NCBI GenBank assembly: GCA_964630665.1
Contig: CAZVVN010000024.1
Span: 1 to 44,040, forward strand
Source of the DNA: UBA9619 sp964630665
GTDB taxonomy: Bacteria > Pseudomonadota > Gammaproteobacteria > Arenicellales > UBA868
DNA length: 44,040 bases
Direction of reading: 5' to 3'
Shown here: one piece after another, positions 8,372 to 16,943 of the stretch
Layout: the number at the start of each line of letters is the position of its first letter
Position numbering within the stretch: position 1 is the first letter of the stretch
The notes under the pieces: generated by a model
Told to the model about the DNA's origin: nothing
Database searches by the model: none
The model's input: the letters and a program-made list of their open reading frames with translations, nothing else
Made by a program: the position numbers and the translations under genes

Positions 8372-8578
8372 CAGTGACTATTCTGAAGGGACCGTTTATC
8401 TCTCTAGCTTCGCGTCTCAACAAAAACATTCCCAAGATCAGCACAGCATCTCTCTGGCAGAACATAACGTGCTGTGCGATCGACGACGGCCGTACAGGCA
8501 TTAAAGTTCAGGTGTATCTCCGGGACGCTGGTCGGCAGGTCAGTGCCGTAACAGATCCTGCCTCAGCGAGGTAGCTGA

Positions 8579-9496
8579 TCAGGGTGAAGCGTTCTGGACC
8601 TGCCTGGACACACCGATCTGGGTACCGACACCTCGGTTGGTCAGGGTCTCCAGAAGGGTCGCATGCGGTATTCGGCCATCACTGATTGTCGCCGTCTGCA
8701 CACCACCGGCAACAGCATCCAGGGCGCACTTCACTTTAGGTAACATGCCATCTCTGATCACCCCATCCGCAATCAGTTGTTCCGCCTCAACTGCGGTCAG
8801 TGTCTCGAGCAGTGCCCCCTCGGGGTCAAGTACGCCAGGGGTATTGGTGAGCAGGATCAGCTTCTCGGCATTCAGCGTAACGGCCAGGCGACCTGCCACG
8901 GTGTCCGCATTGATGTTGTAGGCGTGCCCATCATCACCCGCCCCGATCGGCGCAATCACAGGAATAAAGCTCGCTTGATCAAGCGTATCGACGACCGCAG
9001 GGTTGATCTGTTCGATCTCGCCCACATGACCAATATCAATACCCTCGTCACCGACTCCGTCGCCGACCTGCCTGAGCACCAGTTTGCGTGCCCGGATCAT
9101 GCCACCGTCTTTACCCGACAAGCCGACGGCGCGACCACCTTGGGCATTGATCATGGCAACAATACTCTTGTTGACCAGACCACCGAGCACCATCTCGACC
9201 ACATCGATGGTCTCCCGGTCGGTCACCCTCAGCCCCTCAACAAATTCTGACTTCTTGCCGATCCGCTCAAGCAGACTACCGATCTGGGGGCCACCCCCGT
9301 GGACCACCACAGGATTCATACCGACCAGCCTCATCAGCACCACATCTCGTGCGAACCCAAGTTTGAGTTCCTCGTCGACCATCGCGTTGCCACCGTACTT
9401 GATGACAATGGTCTTGCCGTGAAAATGCCGTATGTAGGGCAAAGCCTCGGCGAGCACCCTGGCAATATCGGTCGCGTTTTCTCGCTGTTGAGTCAT
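8579..9496 (-). CDS. argB: Acetylglutamate kinase
   Basis: Phosphorylates N-acetylglutamate in the second step of arginine synthesis. The amino-acid-kinase fold is clear: IVIKYGGNAM near the N-terminus, VVHGGGPQIG for substrate binding, GLSGKDGGMI, PVIAPIGAGDDGHAYNINADTVAG, and LLTNTPGVLD. Length is 305 residues including a short N-terminal helix (ARVLAEALPYIRHFHGKT), the element that in arginine-sensitive enzymes mediates hexamer formation and feedback inhibition. It is a lone gene here, as in many gammaproteobacteria where arg genes are scattered. Start is the first ATG, supported by the family N-terminus. Confidence 0.95.
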   Translation of the reverse strand: MTQQRENATDIARVLAEALPYIRHFHGKTIVIKYGGNAMVDEELKLGFARDVVLMRLVGMNPVVVHGGGPQIGSLLERIGKKSEFVEGLRVTDRETIDVVEMVLGGLVNKSIVAMINAQGGRAVGLSGKDGGMIRARKLVLRQVGDGVGDEGIDIGHVGEIEQINPAVVDTLDQASFIPVIAPIGAGDDGHAYNINADTVAGRLAVTLNAEKLILLTNTPGVLDPEGALLETLTAVEAEQLIADGVIRDGMLPKVKCALDAVAGGVQTATISDGRIPHATLLETLTNRGVGTQIGVSRQVQNASP

Positions 9497-9590
9497 TCTG
9501 TGTTAAAAACCTGTCCGCACGGGCTATCTGTCAAGTATACAGGCTCACTGTAGCGAATCCCGTTGAACACCCTTTGTTGAAGTAAGTAGA

Positions 9591-9610
9591 AGGGCCGGCA
9601 AGCCGGCCCT
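9591..9610 (-). terminator. GC-rich hairpin between hsp20 and argB
   Basis: A perfect inverted repeat with arms 9591-9599 and 9602-9610 (AGGGCCGGC and its complement) and a two-base centre. It lies 25 bases beyond the hsp20 stop and about 95 bases before argB. No strong T-run follows on either strand, so it may be a weak or factor-assisted terminator or a processing hairpin. Confidence 0.5.
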
Positions 9611-9635
9611 CCAAAACGTTCTCCAACCAGATGAT

Positions 9636-10085
9636 TCAGGTGAACTTGACGTCGACCTTGTGTGGTTGCAGACCAGTAGCTTTGGGGATCACCAGGGACA
9701 ACACACCGTCCCGGTAGTCACCGGTTACACGCTCTTCGTCGATGTCTTTACCGAGACGGATCGAGCGGGCGAATTTCCCGTAACAGCGTTCCTGACGAAT
9801 GACCCGGCCCTCTTGCGTTGGCTCGCTCTCGGTGCGTTCAGCACGGATTGCCAGCACACCATCATGCACCGTCACTGCCAGTTCACCGCTGCGCACTCCA
9901 GGCATCTCGGCTTTGACCAAATAGTTCGCATCGTCTTCCGCGACATCGATGGCCGGGACACGGGTGTTGCTGCCCGTGTGAGTCATCACAGTCGGCGAGC
10001 GCAGGAAGTCGTTCACCAAACCATCGAGATCCCCGAAAAGATCCCAGGCTCGACGCCCGTCTGCAATTCTGACCAAGTTATTCAT
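9636..10085 (-). CDS. Hsp20/alpha-crystallin family small heat-shock protein
   Basis: An ATP-independent holdase chaperone, 149 residues. The alpha-crystallin domain runs from about residue 45 to the end: PAIDVAEDDANYLVKAEMPGV, GVLAIRAERTESE, then FARSIRLGKDIDEERVTGDYRDGVLSLVIPKA, which holds the conserved A-x-x-x-G-V-L-like motif. ATG at 10085 is selected because GGAG lies seven bases upstream; an ORF opening at 10133 lacks such a site. The C-terminal I-x-I/V oligomerisation motif is not obvious after the domain. A hairpin follows the stop. Confidence 0.9.
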   Translation of the reverse strand: MNNLVRIADGRRAWDLFGDLDGLVNDFLRSPTVMTHTGSNTRVPAIDVAEDDANYLVKAEMPGVRSGELAVTVHDGVLAIRAERTESEPTQEGRVIRQERCYGKFARSIRLGKDIDEERVTGDYRDGVLSLVIPKATGLQPHKVDVKFT

Positions 10086-10345
10086 AACTGTCTCCACGTT
10101 TGTCTGCGGCACCGTACCATTACGATGCCGCACTCTGTTTCTGTATATGGCGCCGAACAGATAGAATTCAAGTGCGATTTGCCTGGTGCTGCGGTTGCCC
10201 CTTGGTCAAAAAGCTTCTGCATGGCACCGGTCTCAACTGCCCGAGGTGGCCCTTACATTGATGAGGGCATAGAATGAGTGTGCCAAGACCAGCGTGGATT
10301 AGTCGCGACTCGACACTCGCGACCGGCCAACAGGACACCTCTGAC

Positions 10346-11650
10346 ATGGACAACCGATTCGATGCAGTGATCATTGGCGCGGGCATCATCGGCTCAGCGA
10401 TCGGTTGTGGTCTTGCCCGGCGGGGCTGGCAAACCTTGAATGTCGATCGACTGGAGACAGCGGGGCAGGGTTCTACCAGCAGTTCAGTCGCCATAGTGCG
10501 CAGCCATTACTCGACTCTGGAAGGTTCGGCTCTGGCCTGGGAAGGAACCCAATGCTGGGAGGACTGGCGGGGTCACATCGGCACCGACGATCCGGCCGGC
10601 ATGGCCGAATTCAGACAGACCGGTGTACTGGTACTCAAGACCGACGGAAACGACAATCTAGGAAAGCAGATTGCTCTGTCTGACACCCTGCAGATCCCCT
10701 ACCAGGAGTGGTCCACTGAGACGATCCAGGCAAAACTCCCCGGCTGGAAACTCGACCGCTTTGGACCACCGGTGCTGTCGGATGATCCACGATTCGGCCA
10801 GCCGACCGGGTCTGACCTGAATGGCGGGGTGTTCTTTCCGCGTGCCGGATACTGCAATGATCCGCGCCTGGCGGCGCACAATCTACAGGTGGCAGCACAG
10901 GCCGCCGGTGCTAAATTCCGATTCAACAGCACAGTAAGCGCCATCCACACCCGTGACGGACGCACCGAAGGGCTCGACCTCAACGGGTCCGAGACGATCC
11001 GAACACCGGTGATTGTCAACGCCGCGGGCCCGCATTCGGCCAAGATCAGTGCCCTCGCAGGGATCGCCGACAACAGCGCAATCAAGACCCGCGTGATTCG
11101 ACACGAGTATGTTCGGCTGGCACGACCGGATTCACCCGCTAATAAGGGTGCAGAATTTGTGACCTTCGACAACGATGTGTGCAGCTATACCCGGCCTGAT
11201 CTCGGAGGCACTTTCCTCAGCGGCAGCGAAGGCACTGAGGTGGAGGGAGAGCAAACCCAAGATCCGGATGAATTCGACAGGAATCTCAGCGATGCCGTGA
11301 TGGAACCGATCTACCGGCTCGCCCAGCGTATCCCTTCTCTGGGTATTCCCAACAACGTGACCGGCATCGTCGACCTGTGGGACGTGAGTGATGATTGGAT
11401 TCCCATCTATGACTGTTCCGACCTGGCCGGCTTCTACCTCGCAGTCGGCACCAGTGGTAATCAGTTCAAGACCGCACCAGCGGTGGGAGAACTGATGGCC
11501 GAACTGGTGTCGGCCTGTGAGACCGGCCACGATCACGACCGCGACCCGGTCCAGTTTCACCTGCAGCGAATTGACCGGTCGATCGGGCTGGGGTTTTTCT
11601 CTCGAAACCGACAGATCAACACAATCAGCAGTTTCTCGGTCATGGCGTAG
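10346..11650 (+). CDS. FAD-dependent oxidoreductase, DAO/sarcosine-oxidase-beta-like
   Basis: A 434-residue flavoprotein with an N-terminal dinucleotide-binding motif (VIIGAGIIGSAIGCGLARRGW, first Gly at about residue 11) and a C-terminal FAD-contact block (GFYLAVGTSGNQFKTAPAVGELMAELV). This is the glycine/D-amino-acid oxidase (DAO) layout, which covers oxidases and dehydrogenases of N-methylated amines such as sarcosine and dimethylglycine. No signal peptide is seen. ATG at 10346 is preferred to 10274 because it starts right before the FAD motif and has AGGA about ten bases upstream. pncA follows after 20 bases on the same strand. Betaine produced by the nearby carnitine genes could in principle lead to dimethylglycine or sarcosine, but the substrate is not established. 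Confidence 0.75.
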   Translation: MDNRFDAVIIGAGIIGSAIGCGLARRGWQTLNVDRLETAGQGSTSSSVAIVRSHYSTLEGSALAWEGTQCWEDWRGHIGTDDPAGMAEFRQTGVLVLKTDGNDNLGKQIALSDTLQIPYQEWSTETIQAKLPGWKLDRFGPPVLSDDPRFGQPTGSDLNGGVFFPRAGYCNDPRLAAHNLQVAAQAAGAKFRFNSTVSAIHTRDGRTEGLDLNGSETIRTPVIVNAAGPHSAKISALAGIADNSAIKTRVIRHEYVRLARPDSPANKGAEFVTFDNDVCSYTRPDLGGTFLSGSEGTEVEGEQTQDPDEFDRNLSDAVMEPIYRLAQRIPSLGIPNNVTGIVDLWDVSDDWIPIYDCSDLAGFYLAVGTSGNQFKTAPAVGELMAELVSACETGHDHDRDPVQFHLQRIDRSIGLGFFSRNRQINTISSFSVMA

Positions 11651-11670
11651 GGCACGATCCGGGCACCATC

Positions 11671-12303
11671 ATGAACTCCGATGACTGCCTGATCATCATC
11701 GATGTTCAGAACGATTTCTGCCCCGGTGGTGCACTGGCGGTCCCTGAAGGGGACGCCGTGGTCGCGGCCATCAACAGTCTCGCCCGGGTCTTCTCGCATC
11801 GTATACTGACCCAGGACTGGCACCCAGCAGACCACCGGTCATTCGCTTCGAACCACCCCGGCGCGTCGGTCATGCAGACCGCAGTACTCGATTACGGCCC
11901 TCAGGTGTTGTGGCCCGATCACTGCGTGCAGGGCAGCGTGGGAGCAGAATTCCACTCCGGGCTGGAAACGCAGGGGTGCGAGTTGATCGTCCGTAAGGGC
12001 TTCAGGCCTGAGATCGACTCCTATTCCGCGTTTTATGAGAACGATCAGCACACTTCGACAGGGCTTGCTGGATACCTCAGAGAGCGGGGATTCCAAAAGC
12101 TCTATCTTGCGGGCCTGGCCACAGACTTCTGTGTGCTCTACTCGGCGCTCGATGGGCGAAAAGAGGGTTTCGAGGTGCATTTGATCGAGGATGCCTGCCG
12201 CGCAATCGATCTGGACGGATCTCTGGCTGTCGCGCTCGATCAGATGAAGCGAGCGGACATCCATCTGGTCCAGTCGGCTGCGCTACTGTCACGCTCGTCC
12301 TGA
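11671..12303 (+). CDS. pncA: Nicotinamidase
   Basis: Converts nicotinamide to nicotinate plus ammonia in NAD salvage. The isochorismatase fold shows the catalytic triad: Asp11 in IIIDVQNDFCPGG, Lys in IVRKGF and Cys in LATDFCVLYSA. Metal ligands are in TQDWHPADHRSFASNHPG. WPDHCVQGSVGAEFH is a PncA signature. Length of 210 residues is normal. It follows the flavoprotein by 20 bases and is followed by a convincing intrinsic terminator. Confidence 0.95.
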   Translation: MNSDDCLIIIDVQNDFCPGGALAVPEGDAVVAAINSLARVFSHRILTQDWHPADHRSFASNHPGASVMQTAVLDYGPQVLWPDHCVQGSVGAEFHSGLETQGCELIVRKGFRPEIDSYSAFYENDQHTSTGLAGYLRERGFQKLYLAGLATDFCVLYSALDGRKEGFEVHLIEDACRAIDLDGSLAVALDQMKRADIHLVQSAALLSRSS

Positions 12304-12387
12304 ACCGGCCCGATTTCTCTGCCGGCAGTGCCGGTCGGAATAACACGCTGATCGCACCTGGATAAACACCCCTTGTACCAAGCACTG

Positions 12388-12417
12388 CACTGCGGTCCAG
12401 GCAGTGAAGATTTTTTT
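12388..12417 (+). terminator. Intrinsic terminator after pncA
   Basis: Stem CACTGC (12388-12393) and GCAGTG (12401-12406) with a seven-base loop, then AAGA and a run of seven T (12411-12417). It lies about 85 bases after the pncA stop and would end that transcript before xdhC. Confidence 0.6.
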
Positions 12418-12533
12418 CCTCACCACAAATGAATAGAATCGGAAACATTCACGGTCCGGTTTTTTGATGACAGCCCTGAACCGAAGGCCGCCACCTTTAG
12501 ACCCCCAAGGTACGCAAATCAGCCACGGCCAAA

Positions 12534-13544
12534 ATGTTGAATGACGACCTACACCTGCTGGAACGAGTCCAATCCTGGTTGCAACGCGGCCACCCTGTAG
12601 CTCTGGCATTTACCCTGCGCACCTGGGGTTCGGCACCAAGGCCCGTGGGCAGCCTGCTCGCCATATCCAACTCGGGTGAATTCGAGGGGTCGGTCTCCGG
12701 CGGCTGTGTCGAGAACGCCGTAATCGAGGAAGCGGAAGAGGTCATCAGCACCGGCGTACCGAAGACCCTCAGCTACGGAGTGACGGATGAAACCGCATGG
12801 ACTCTGGGACTGCCCTGTGGCGGTACGATCGATCTCCTGGTCATCAGGTTGAACGACCACCGTCTGGTGCAGGCCGTTCTGGATCATACGCCGGTCGCAT
12901 TGTTTGCCCGTGTATCGACCGGTGATCTTGCCGTGGGCAACGCCACCCACCGCTCGGGTGAGCTTCTGGTAGACGACACACACCTGGAAGCCGCTGCTCC
13001 CCTGCTTGCAAAGGGCAGAACGGCTCTTCAGGAGATCGACGGCCATGAGGTTTTGATTCGACCATTTGTCCGACCATGGCGGCTCCTGATCGTCGGTGCA
13101 GTCCACATTGCCCAATCTCTGTCGACCATGGCACAACTGGCAGGTTTTAACGTCACGGTCATTGATCCGCGCCCACCTTACCTGACGGCTGACAGGTTCC
13201 CGGATCTTGAAAGGGTCAATGACTGGCCGGATAGTGCCCTCCAGGGAATGGACCTGGACGCCAGAACCGCCGTCGCGATTCTGTCTCACGATCACAAAAT
13301 CGACGACCCGGCACTGAGGGCGGCGCTCGATTCACCCGCCTTTTACATCGGAGCCCTCGGCAGCCGCCGTAACCACGAACGACGACTGCAACGGCTCAGC
13401 CAGGACGGGAGCACTGCCGAACAACTCGACCGTATTCAAGCGCCGATCGGACTCGATATCGGTGGCCGCGGTGCTGGTGAAATCGCGGTCTCCATCCTCG
13501 CCCAGGTGATCGCATCACGCCCAAGTCACTCAGCCGATGAGTGA
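12534..13544 (+). CDS. XdhC/CoxI-family Mo-hydroxylase maturation protein
   Basis: A 336-residue protein. The N-terminal XdhC_CoxI domain shows ALAFTLRTWGSAPRPVGSLLAI, then GSVSGGCVENAVIEEA with its conserved Cys, and GLPCGGTIDLLV. The C-terminal Rossmann domain starts at RLLIVGAVHIAQSLSTMAQLAGFNVTVIDPR and ends with YIGALGSRRNHERR and GLDIGGRGAGEIAVSILAQVIA. XdhC binds the molybdenum cofactor, promotes its sulfuration and delivers it to xanthine-dehydrogenase-family enzymes. It overlaps mocA by eight bases, a common pair. The nearest client is the IorAB-type oxidoreductase at 26-29 kb, which requires such maturation. Confidence 0.9.
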   Translation: MLNDDLHLLERVQSWLQRGHPVALAFTLRTWGSAPRPVGSLLAISNSGEFEGSVSGGCVENAVIEEAEEVISTGVPKTLSYGVTDETAWTLGLPCGGTIDLLVIRLNDHRLVQAVLDHTPVALFARVSTGDLAVGNATHRSGELLVDDTHLEAAAPLLAKGRTALQEIDGHEVLIRPFVRPWRLLIVGAVHIAQSLSTMAQLAGFNVTVIDPRPPYLTADRFPDLERVNDWPDSALQGMDLDARTAVAILSHDHKIDDPALRAALDSPAFYIGALGSRRNHERRLQRLSQDGSTAEQLDRIQAPIGLDIGGRGAGEIAVSILAQVIASRPSHSADE

Positions 13545-14106
13545 GCGGATCGATGCCGTCGTACTGGCTGCGGGGCTGTCGAGCCGCGCCGGTTCGCTGA
13601 ACAAGCTGTTGCTGCCTGTAGCCGGCAAACCCCTGGCGGCCCACGCTACAGATGCTGCGCTGGCCTCCCGGGCCCGCTACGTTCATGTCGTGACCGGGCA
13701 CCAGGCTGAGACACTGACCGCGGTACTGGACGACCGGCCGCTGAAATTCGTCCACAATCCTGCTTACCCGACCGGAATGAGCAGTTCGATTGCAGCGGGG
13801 ATTCGAAGCCTTGCCAACGACAGCGAGGGCGTCATTATCTGCCTGGCAGATATGCCGCTGGTCGCATCGAATCACCTCGATCTGCTGATCGAGAGCTCCG
13901 ACCCCGGCCGGGTATGCACTCCCTGCTACCGGGGGCGGCGAGGCAATCCGGTGCTCTTCGGGTCGACCTTTTTTGAAGATCTGTTAGAGCTGACTGGCGA
14001 TATGGGAGCCCGGCAGCTGCTGGACGGACTTGCGAACAGCATCACCCAGGTCGATGTTGACGACGATGGTATCTTCTACAACGTCAACCGGCCGGCCGAC
14101 CTTTGA
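13537..14106 (+). CDS. mocA: Molybdenum cofactor cytidylyltransferase-like (MocA/MobA-like NTP transferase)
   Basis: A 189-residue GT-A-fold nucleotidyltransferase. The nucleotide-binding start VVLAAGLSSRAGSLNKLLLPVAGKPL has the G-L-S-x-R-x-G...K signature, and CLADMPLVASNHLDLLI supplies the metal-binding Asp. The later CYRGRRGNPVLFG and GDMGARQLL blocks are typical of the MocA group that makes molybdopterin cytosine dinucleotide for xanthine-oxidase-family enzymes. The gene starts inside the end of xdhC, so the two are likely translated together. CTP versus GTP preference cannot be read with certainty here. Confidence 0.85.
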   Translation: MSERIDAVVLAAGLSSRAGSLNKLLLPVAGKPLAAHATDAALASRARYVHVVTGHQAETLTAVLDDRPLKFVHNPAYPTGMSSSIAAGIRSLANDSEGVIICLADMPLVASNHLDLLIESSDPGRVCTPCYRGRRGNPVLFGSTFFEDLLELTGDMGARQLLDGLANSITQVDVDDDGIFYNVNRPADL

Positions 14107-14174
14107 CTCTCGAGATCGGCACCTGCCACGAGAACAGCCGACTGGTATCCCGACCTTAGAAGAGTCAACGCCTG

Positions 14175-15353
14175 TCAGTACGACTTGGGCAGTCCCATGA
14201 CATGCTGACCAATGAAAGCCAGAACAAGGTTAGTAGAAACCGGCGCCGTGAGGTACAGACGTGCTTCACGCCACTTGCGTTCGATGTCGTACTCGCGGGC
14301 GAAGGCAAACCCACCAAAGGTCTGCATGCAGGCCTCCGCAGCATGCCATGCTGCGTCGCCACACAGCAGTTTGGCCATATTGGCTTCGGCACCACAGGAT
14401 CTGCCCGCATCGAACAGCGCAGCCGCCTTGCGGGCCATCAGCTCTGCCGCCTCTGCCTCAGCGTGGGCACGGGCCAGCGGAAACTGAATGCCCTGGTTTC
14501 TACCGATCGGCCCACCGAAGATCTCGCGTTCACAGGCGTAGTCCGTCGCCCGGCGCAGAAAGTAGCGGGCGTCACCAAGGCTTTCACCGGCAATCAGCGT
14601 GCGCTCAGCATTCATGCCGTCCAGTATGTAGCGGAAGCCCCGGCCCTCCTCACCAATCAGCGTATTGGCAGGTATCCTGGCGTCGGTAAAGAAGACCTCG
14701 GTCGTGTTGTGGTTGATCATGGTCTCGATCGGCCTGATCTCCACACCGTTTCCGTGTAGTTCGCGAAGATCGATCAGGAACACCGACAGGCCTTCAGTGG
14801 GACGGGAAACTTCTTCACGGGATGTAGTCCTTGCCAGCAACAGCATCAGGTCAGAGTACAGTGCCCGGCTGGTCCAGACTTTCTGACCGTTGACCACATA
14901 GTGATCCCCTTGCCGGACGGCACGTGTCCTGAGGCTAGTGGTGTCTGTACCGGAGGCCGGTTCAGTAACCCCGAAAGCCTGGAGTCTCAGTTCACCGCTC
15001 GCAATCTGCGGTAGGCAGGCCTGCTTCTGTTCTTCGCTGCCGTGCCGCAACACGGTGCCCATGGTGTACATCTGCGCATGGCAGGCCGCCGCACTGCCGC
15101 CGGACGCATGAATCGTCTCGAGGATCACTGCAGCCGCGCGAAGTGGAAGACCTGAGCCCCCGTAAGCCTCCGGGATCAGAGCCGATAACCAACCGGATTC
15201 GGTCAAGGCCTTGACGAACGCTTCCGGGTAGGCGCTTGCTGCATCCATCTCTCGCCAGTATTCCCCTGGAAAGTCATCACAGATACGCCGGACCGCCTCC
15301 CGGATCTCCGGGTAATCCTCTCCCAGTTCCATTTGTGTGGTCTGGTCTGCCAT
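14175..15353 (-). CDS. Acyl-CoA dehydrogenase (APVSTN-type)
   Basis: A 392-residue FAD enzyme that desaturates an acyl-CoA thioester. Substrate and flavin motifs include GVTEPASGTDTTSLRTRAV, YVVNGQKVWTSRA and LIGEEGRGFRYILDGMNAERTLIA, and REIFGGPIGRNQGIQFPLARAHAEAEAAELM before the last helical domain. QTFGGFAFAREYDIERKWREARLY is standard, but the usual WEGTSEIQ active-site segment is replaced by TAPVSTNLVL, as in one known ACAD subgroup, so the base position differs. ATG at 15353 is chosen; the ORF opens further upstream inside the preceding gene. It is the last gene of the leftward carnitine operon, four bases after the enoyl-CoA hydratase. Confidence 0.85.
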   Translation of the reverse strand: MADQTTQMELGEDYPEIREAVRRICDDFPGEYWREMDAASAYPEAFVKALTESGWLSALIPEAYGGSGLPLRAAAVILETIHASGGSAAACHAQMYTMGTVLRHGSEEQKQACLPQIASGELRLQAFGVTEPASGTDTTSLRTRAVRQGDHYVVNGQKVWTSRALYSDLMLLLARTTSREEVSRPTEGLSVFLIDLRELHGNGVEIRPIETMINHNTTEVFFTDARIPANTLIGEEGRGFRYILDGMNAERTLIAGESLGDARYFLRRATDYACEREIFGGPIGRNQGIQFPLARAHAEAEAAELMARKAAALFDAGRSCGAEANMAKLLCGDAAWHAAEACMQTFGGFAFAREYDIERKWREARLYLTAPVSTNLVLAFIGQHVMGLPKSY

Positions 15354-15357
15354 GACG

Positions 15358-16155
15358 CTACTCTCCTTTGAATTGCGGCTTACGTTTCTCATTAAAGGCC
15401 AGTATGCCTTCCCGCCGGTCTGCCGTCGGAACCACCTTGCTGTAGGCCGCGAGTTCAACCCGATATCCTGCTTTGAGATCACCGTGAGCCGCATGATTCA
15501 TTGCCCGTTTTGCCTCACGCACCGCGATCGGTCCGTTGCCAGCGATGACAGTGGCCGTTTTGTGAGCTTCTACCAGTAGATCAGCAACTTCGCAGACCTC
15601 GTTGACCATGCCCCAATCGAGCGCCTGCTGGGCGCTGAAGGGCCGCCCTGTAAGGATGAGCTCCTTGGCACGCCGAATGCCCACGGCTCCGGGCAGATAC
15701 TGTGTACCGCACGTTCCGGGAAGGATGCCCAGAGTGGTCTCGGTCAAAGCAAATCTGGCCGTACTGGCAGCGTAGACAAAATCACAAGCGAGCGTCATTT
15801 CCATCCCGCCACCGAAGGCTGCACCGTTGATCGCACCGATCAGGGGCGCCTGCAAATCCATCAGGGCCAGAGCGAGTGTCTCGAACAGGGCGTGCTGCTT
15901 GAGCCACTCGGCATCGGTCATGCCGTTACGCTCCTTGAGATCGGCACCGGCACAGAACGCCCGGTCGCCAGCACCGGTCAGGACCACACAGCGCGCGCTG
16001 GCGACAGGCGCGTCGGGACCCGCCAGTACGGCCACCAGTTCTTCACCCATACGGGTGTTCATTGCATTCGCGACCTCCGGGCGACTCAACGTGACGAGCG
16101 CCACTTCGTCACTGATCGAGAACTCAATGGTCTGAAATTCAGCCACACCGGTCAT
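15358..16155 (-). CDS. Enoyl-CoA hydratase/isomerase (crotonase family)
   Basis: A 265-residue crotonase. The oxyanion-hole motifs are FCAGADLKERNGM and INGAAFGGGMEMTLACDFVYAA. Both glutamates used by true hydratases are present: one in FALTETTLGILPG and one in AKELILTGRPFSAQQA. The C-terminus ILAFNEKRKPQFKGE is normal. It lies four bases upstream of the acyl-CoA dehydrogenase, a pairing that suggests two consecutive beta-oxidation-like steps on one acyl-CoA. Distinct from the CaiD-like gene further upstream in the same operon. Confidence 0.9.
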   Translation of the reverse strand: MTGVAEFQTIEFSISDEVALVTLSRPEVANAMNTRMGEELVAVLAGPDAPVASARCVVLTGAGDRAFCAGADLKERNGMTDAEWLKQHALFETLALALMDLQAPLIGAINGAAFGGGMEMTLACDFVYAASTARFALTETTLGILPGTCGTQYLPGAVGIRRAKELILTGRPFSAQQALDWGMVNEVCEVADLLVEAHKTATVIAGNGPIAVREAKRAMNHAAHGDLKAGYRVELAAYSKVVPTADRREGILAFNEKRKPQFKGE

Positions 16156-16262
16156 CCCGGACGCTCGGGCCAGACTGCCCCCGTGACAGAGCAGAAACAG
16201 CAGGTTCGATCTGTTCGTCAGGCTTATTCATCACTCGTGCCCGAGAGGGGGATTGCTCAATC

Positions 16263-16643
16263 TCACCCGCCATCGAGTTCGGCAAATACCCGTTTGGCGA
16301 TGCGGTGGCACTCGACTGAAACCGGAACACCGCAGTAGATCGCGATCTGATGCAGTATCGCCTTGAGTTCGTCACGGGAAACACCGTTGACAATAGCACC
16401 GCGAAAGTGAAGCTCCCACTCGTGCATCCGGTTAAGGGCCGCCAGCATCACTACATTCAGCATACTGCGGGTCTTTCGATCCAGCGTTTCATCGCCCCAC
16501 ACCGCACCCCAGCAGTATTCTGTCAAAAGCTCCTGGAACCCCTGGGCAAATTCACCGGCGTTGGCCAGGGCATTGTCCACGTATTCCCGTCCGAGCACGT
16601 CCCGGCGGGTGGCCAGGCCCTTTTCATACAGCTCCTTGTCCAT
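16263..16643 (-). CDS. Carboxymuconolactone decarboxylase family protein (PcaC-like)
   Basis: A 126-residue AhpD/CMD-fold protein close in layout to PcaC: GLATRRDVLGREYVDNALANAGEFAQGFQELLTEYCWGAVWG at the N-terminus, then LDRKTRSMLNVVMLAALNRMHEWELHFRGAIVNGVSRDELKAILHQIAIYCGVPVSVECHRIAK. The RHHLR-like and Y.G.P modules are the family's substrate-pocket blocks, and there is no CxxC redox pair, so a decarboxylase or isomerase role is more likely than peroxidase support. ATG at 16643 has GGAG a few bases upstream. Its upstream neighbour is the decayed remnant of an alpha/beta hydrolase, recalling pcaD-pcaC order. Confidence 0.85.
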   Translation of the reverse strand: MDKELYEKGLATRRDVLGREYVDNALANAGEFAQGFQELLTEYCWGAVWGDETLDRKTRSMLNVVMLAALNRMHEWELHFRGAIVNGVSRDELKAILHQIAIYCGVPVSVECHRIAKRVFAELDGG

Positions 16644-16684
16644 GCTGATCTCCTTTTCTTGTGTTGAGGTATTGACAGTACCAC

Positions 16685-16940
16685 TCAGCAAGCTGCCGAA
16701 GTGATCCCGAGAAATCTGGATAGATCCTAGTTTGCTCCAGCGGAATCTTCCTCCGACGCCAAGTGCCGGAGACCCGGCAGCACCACGACTTCTCGTTGTT
16801 GAAGATCCCGACCCATTCGCTGAGCAACATGGGGGTAGCCCTCGTCAAGCTCACCGGTCATCACCCGGGTGGGGCAGAGTGGCTTCTTCAGTGACGCAGC
16901 CACCTCTCGGTCCGCCACACATTTCGCCAGCCGAGATAAC
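16685..16940 (-). pseudogene. 3' remnant of an alpha/beta hydrolase (PcaD-like)
   Basis: Reading leftward from just after the BKACE stop, one frame gives RLAKCVADREVAAS, then CPTRVMTGELDEGYPHVAQ, then QQREVVVLPGLRHLASEE. This matches the last third of alpha/beta hydrolases: the C.TLV.TGE.D strand carrying the acidic residue and the G..H segment with the catalytic His. The nucleophile elbow and everything upstream are missing, cut at the end of the neighbouring gene. A TAG at 16727-16729 follows SAGAN, after which the same frame reads DLSRFLGITSAAC to TGA at 16685, so the end may also be broken. I infer an in-operon deletion that removed the front of the gene. Confidence 0.55.
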
Positions 16941-16943
16941 GGG

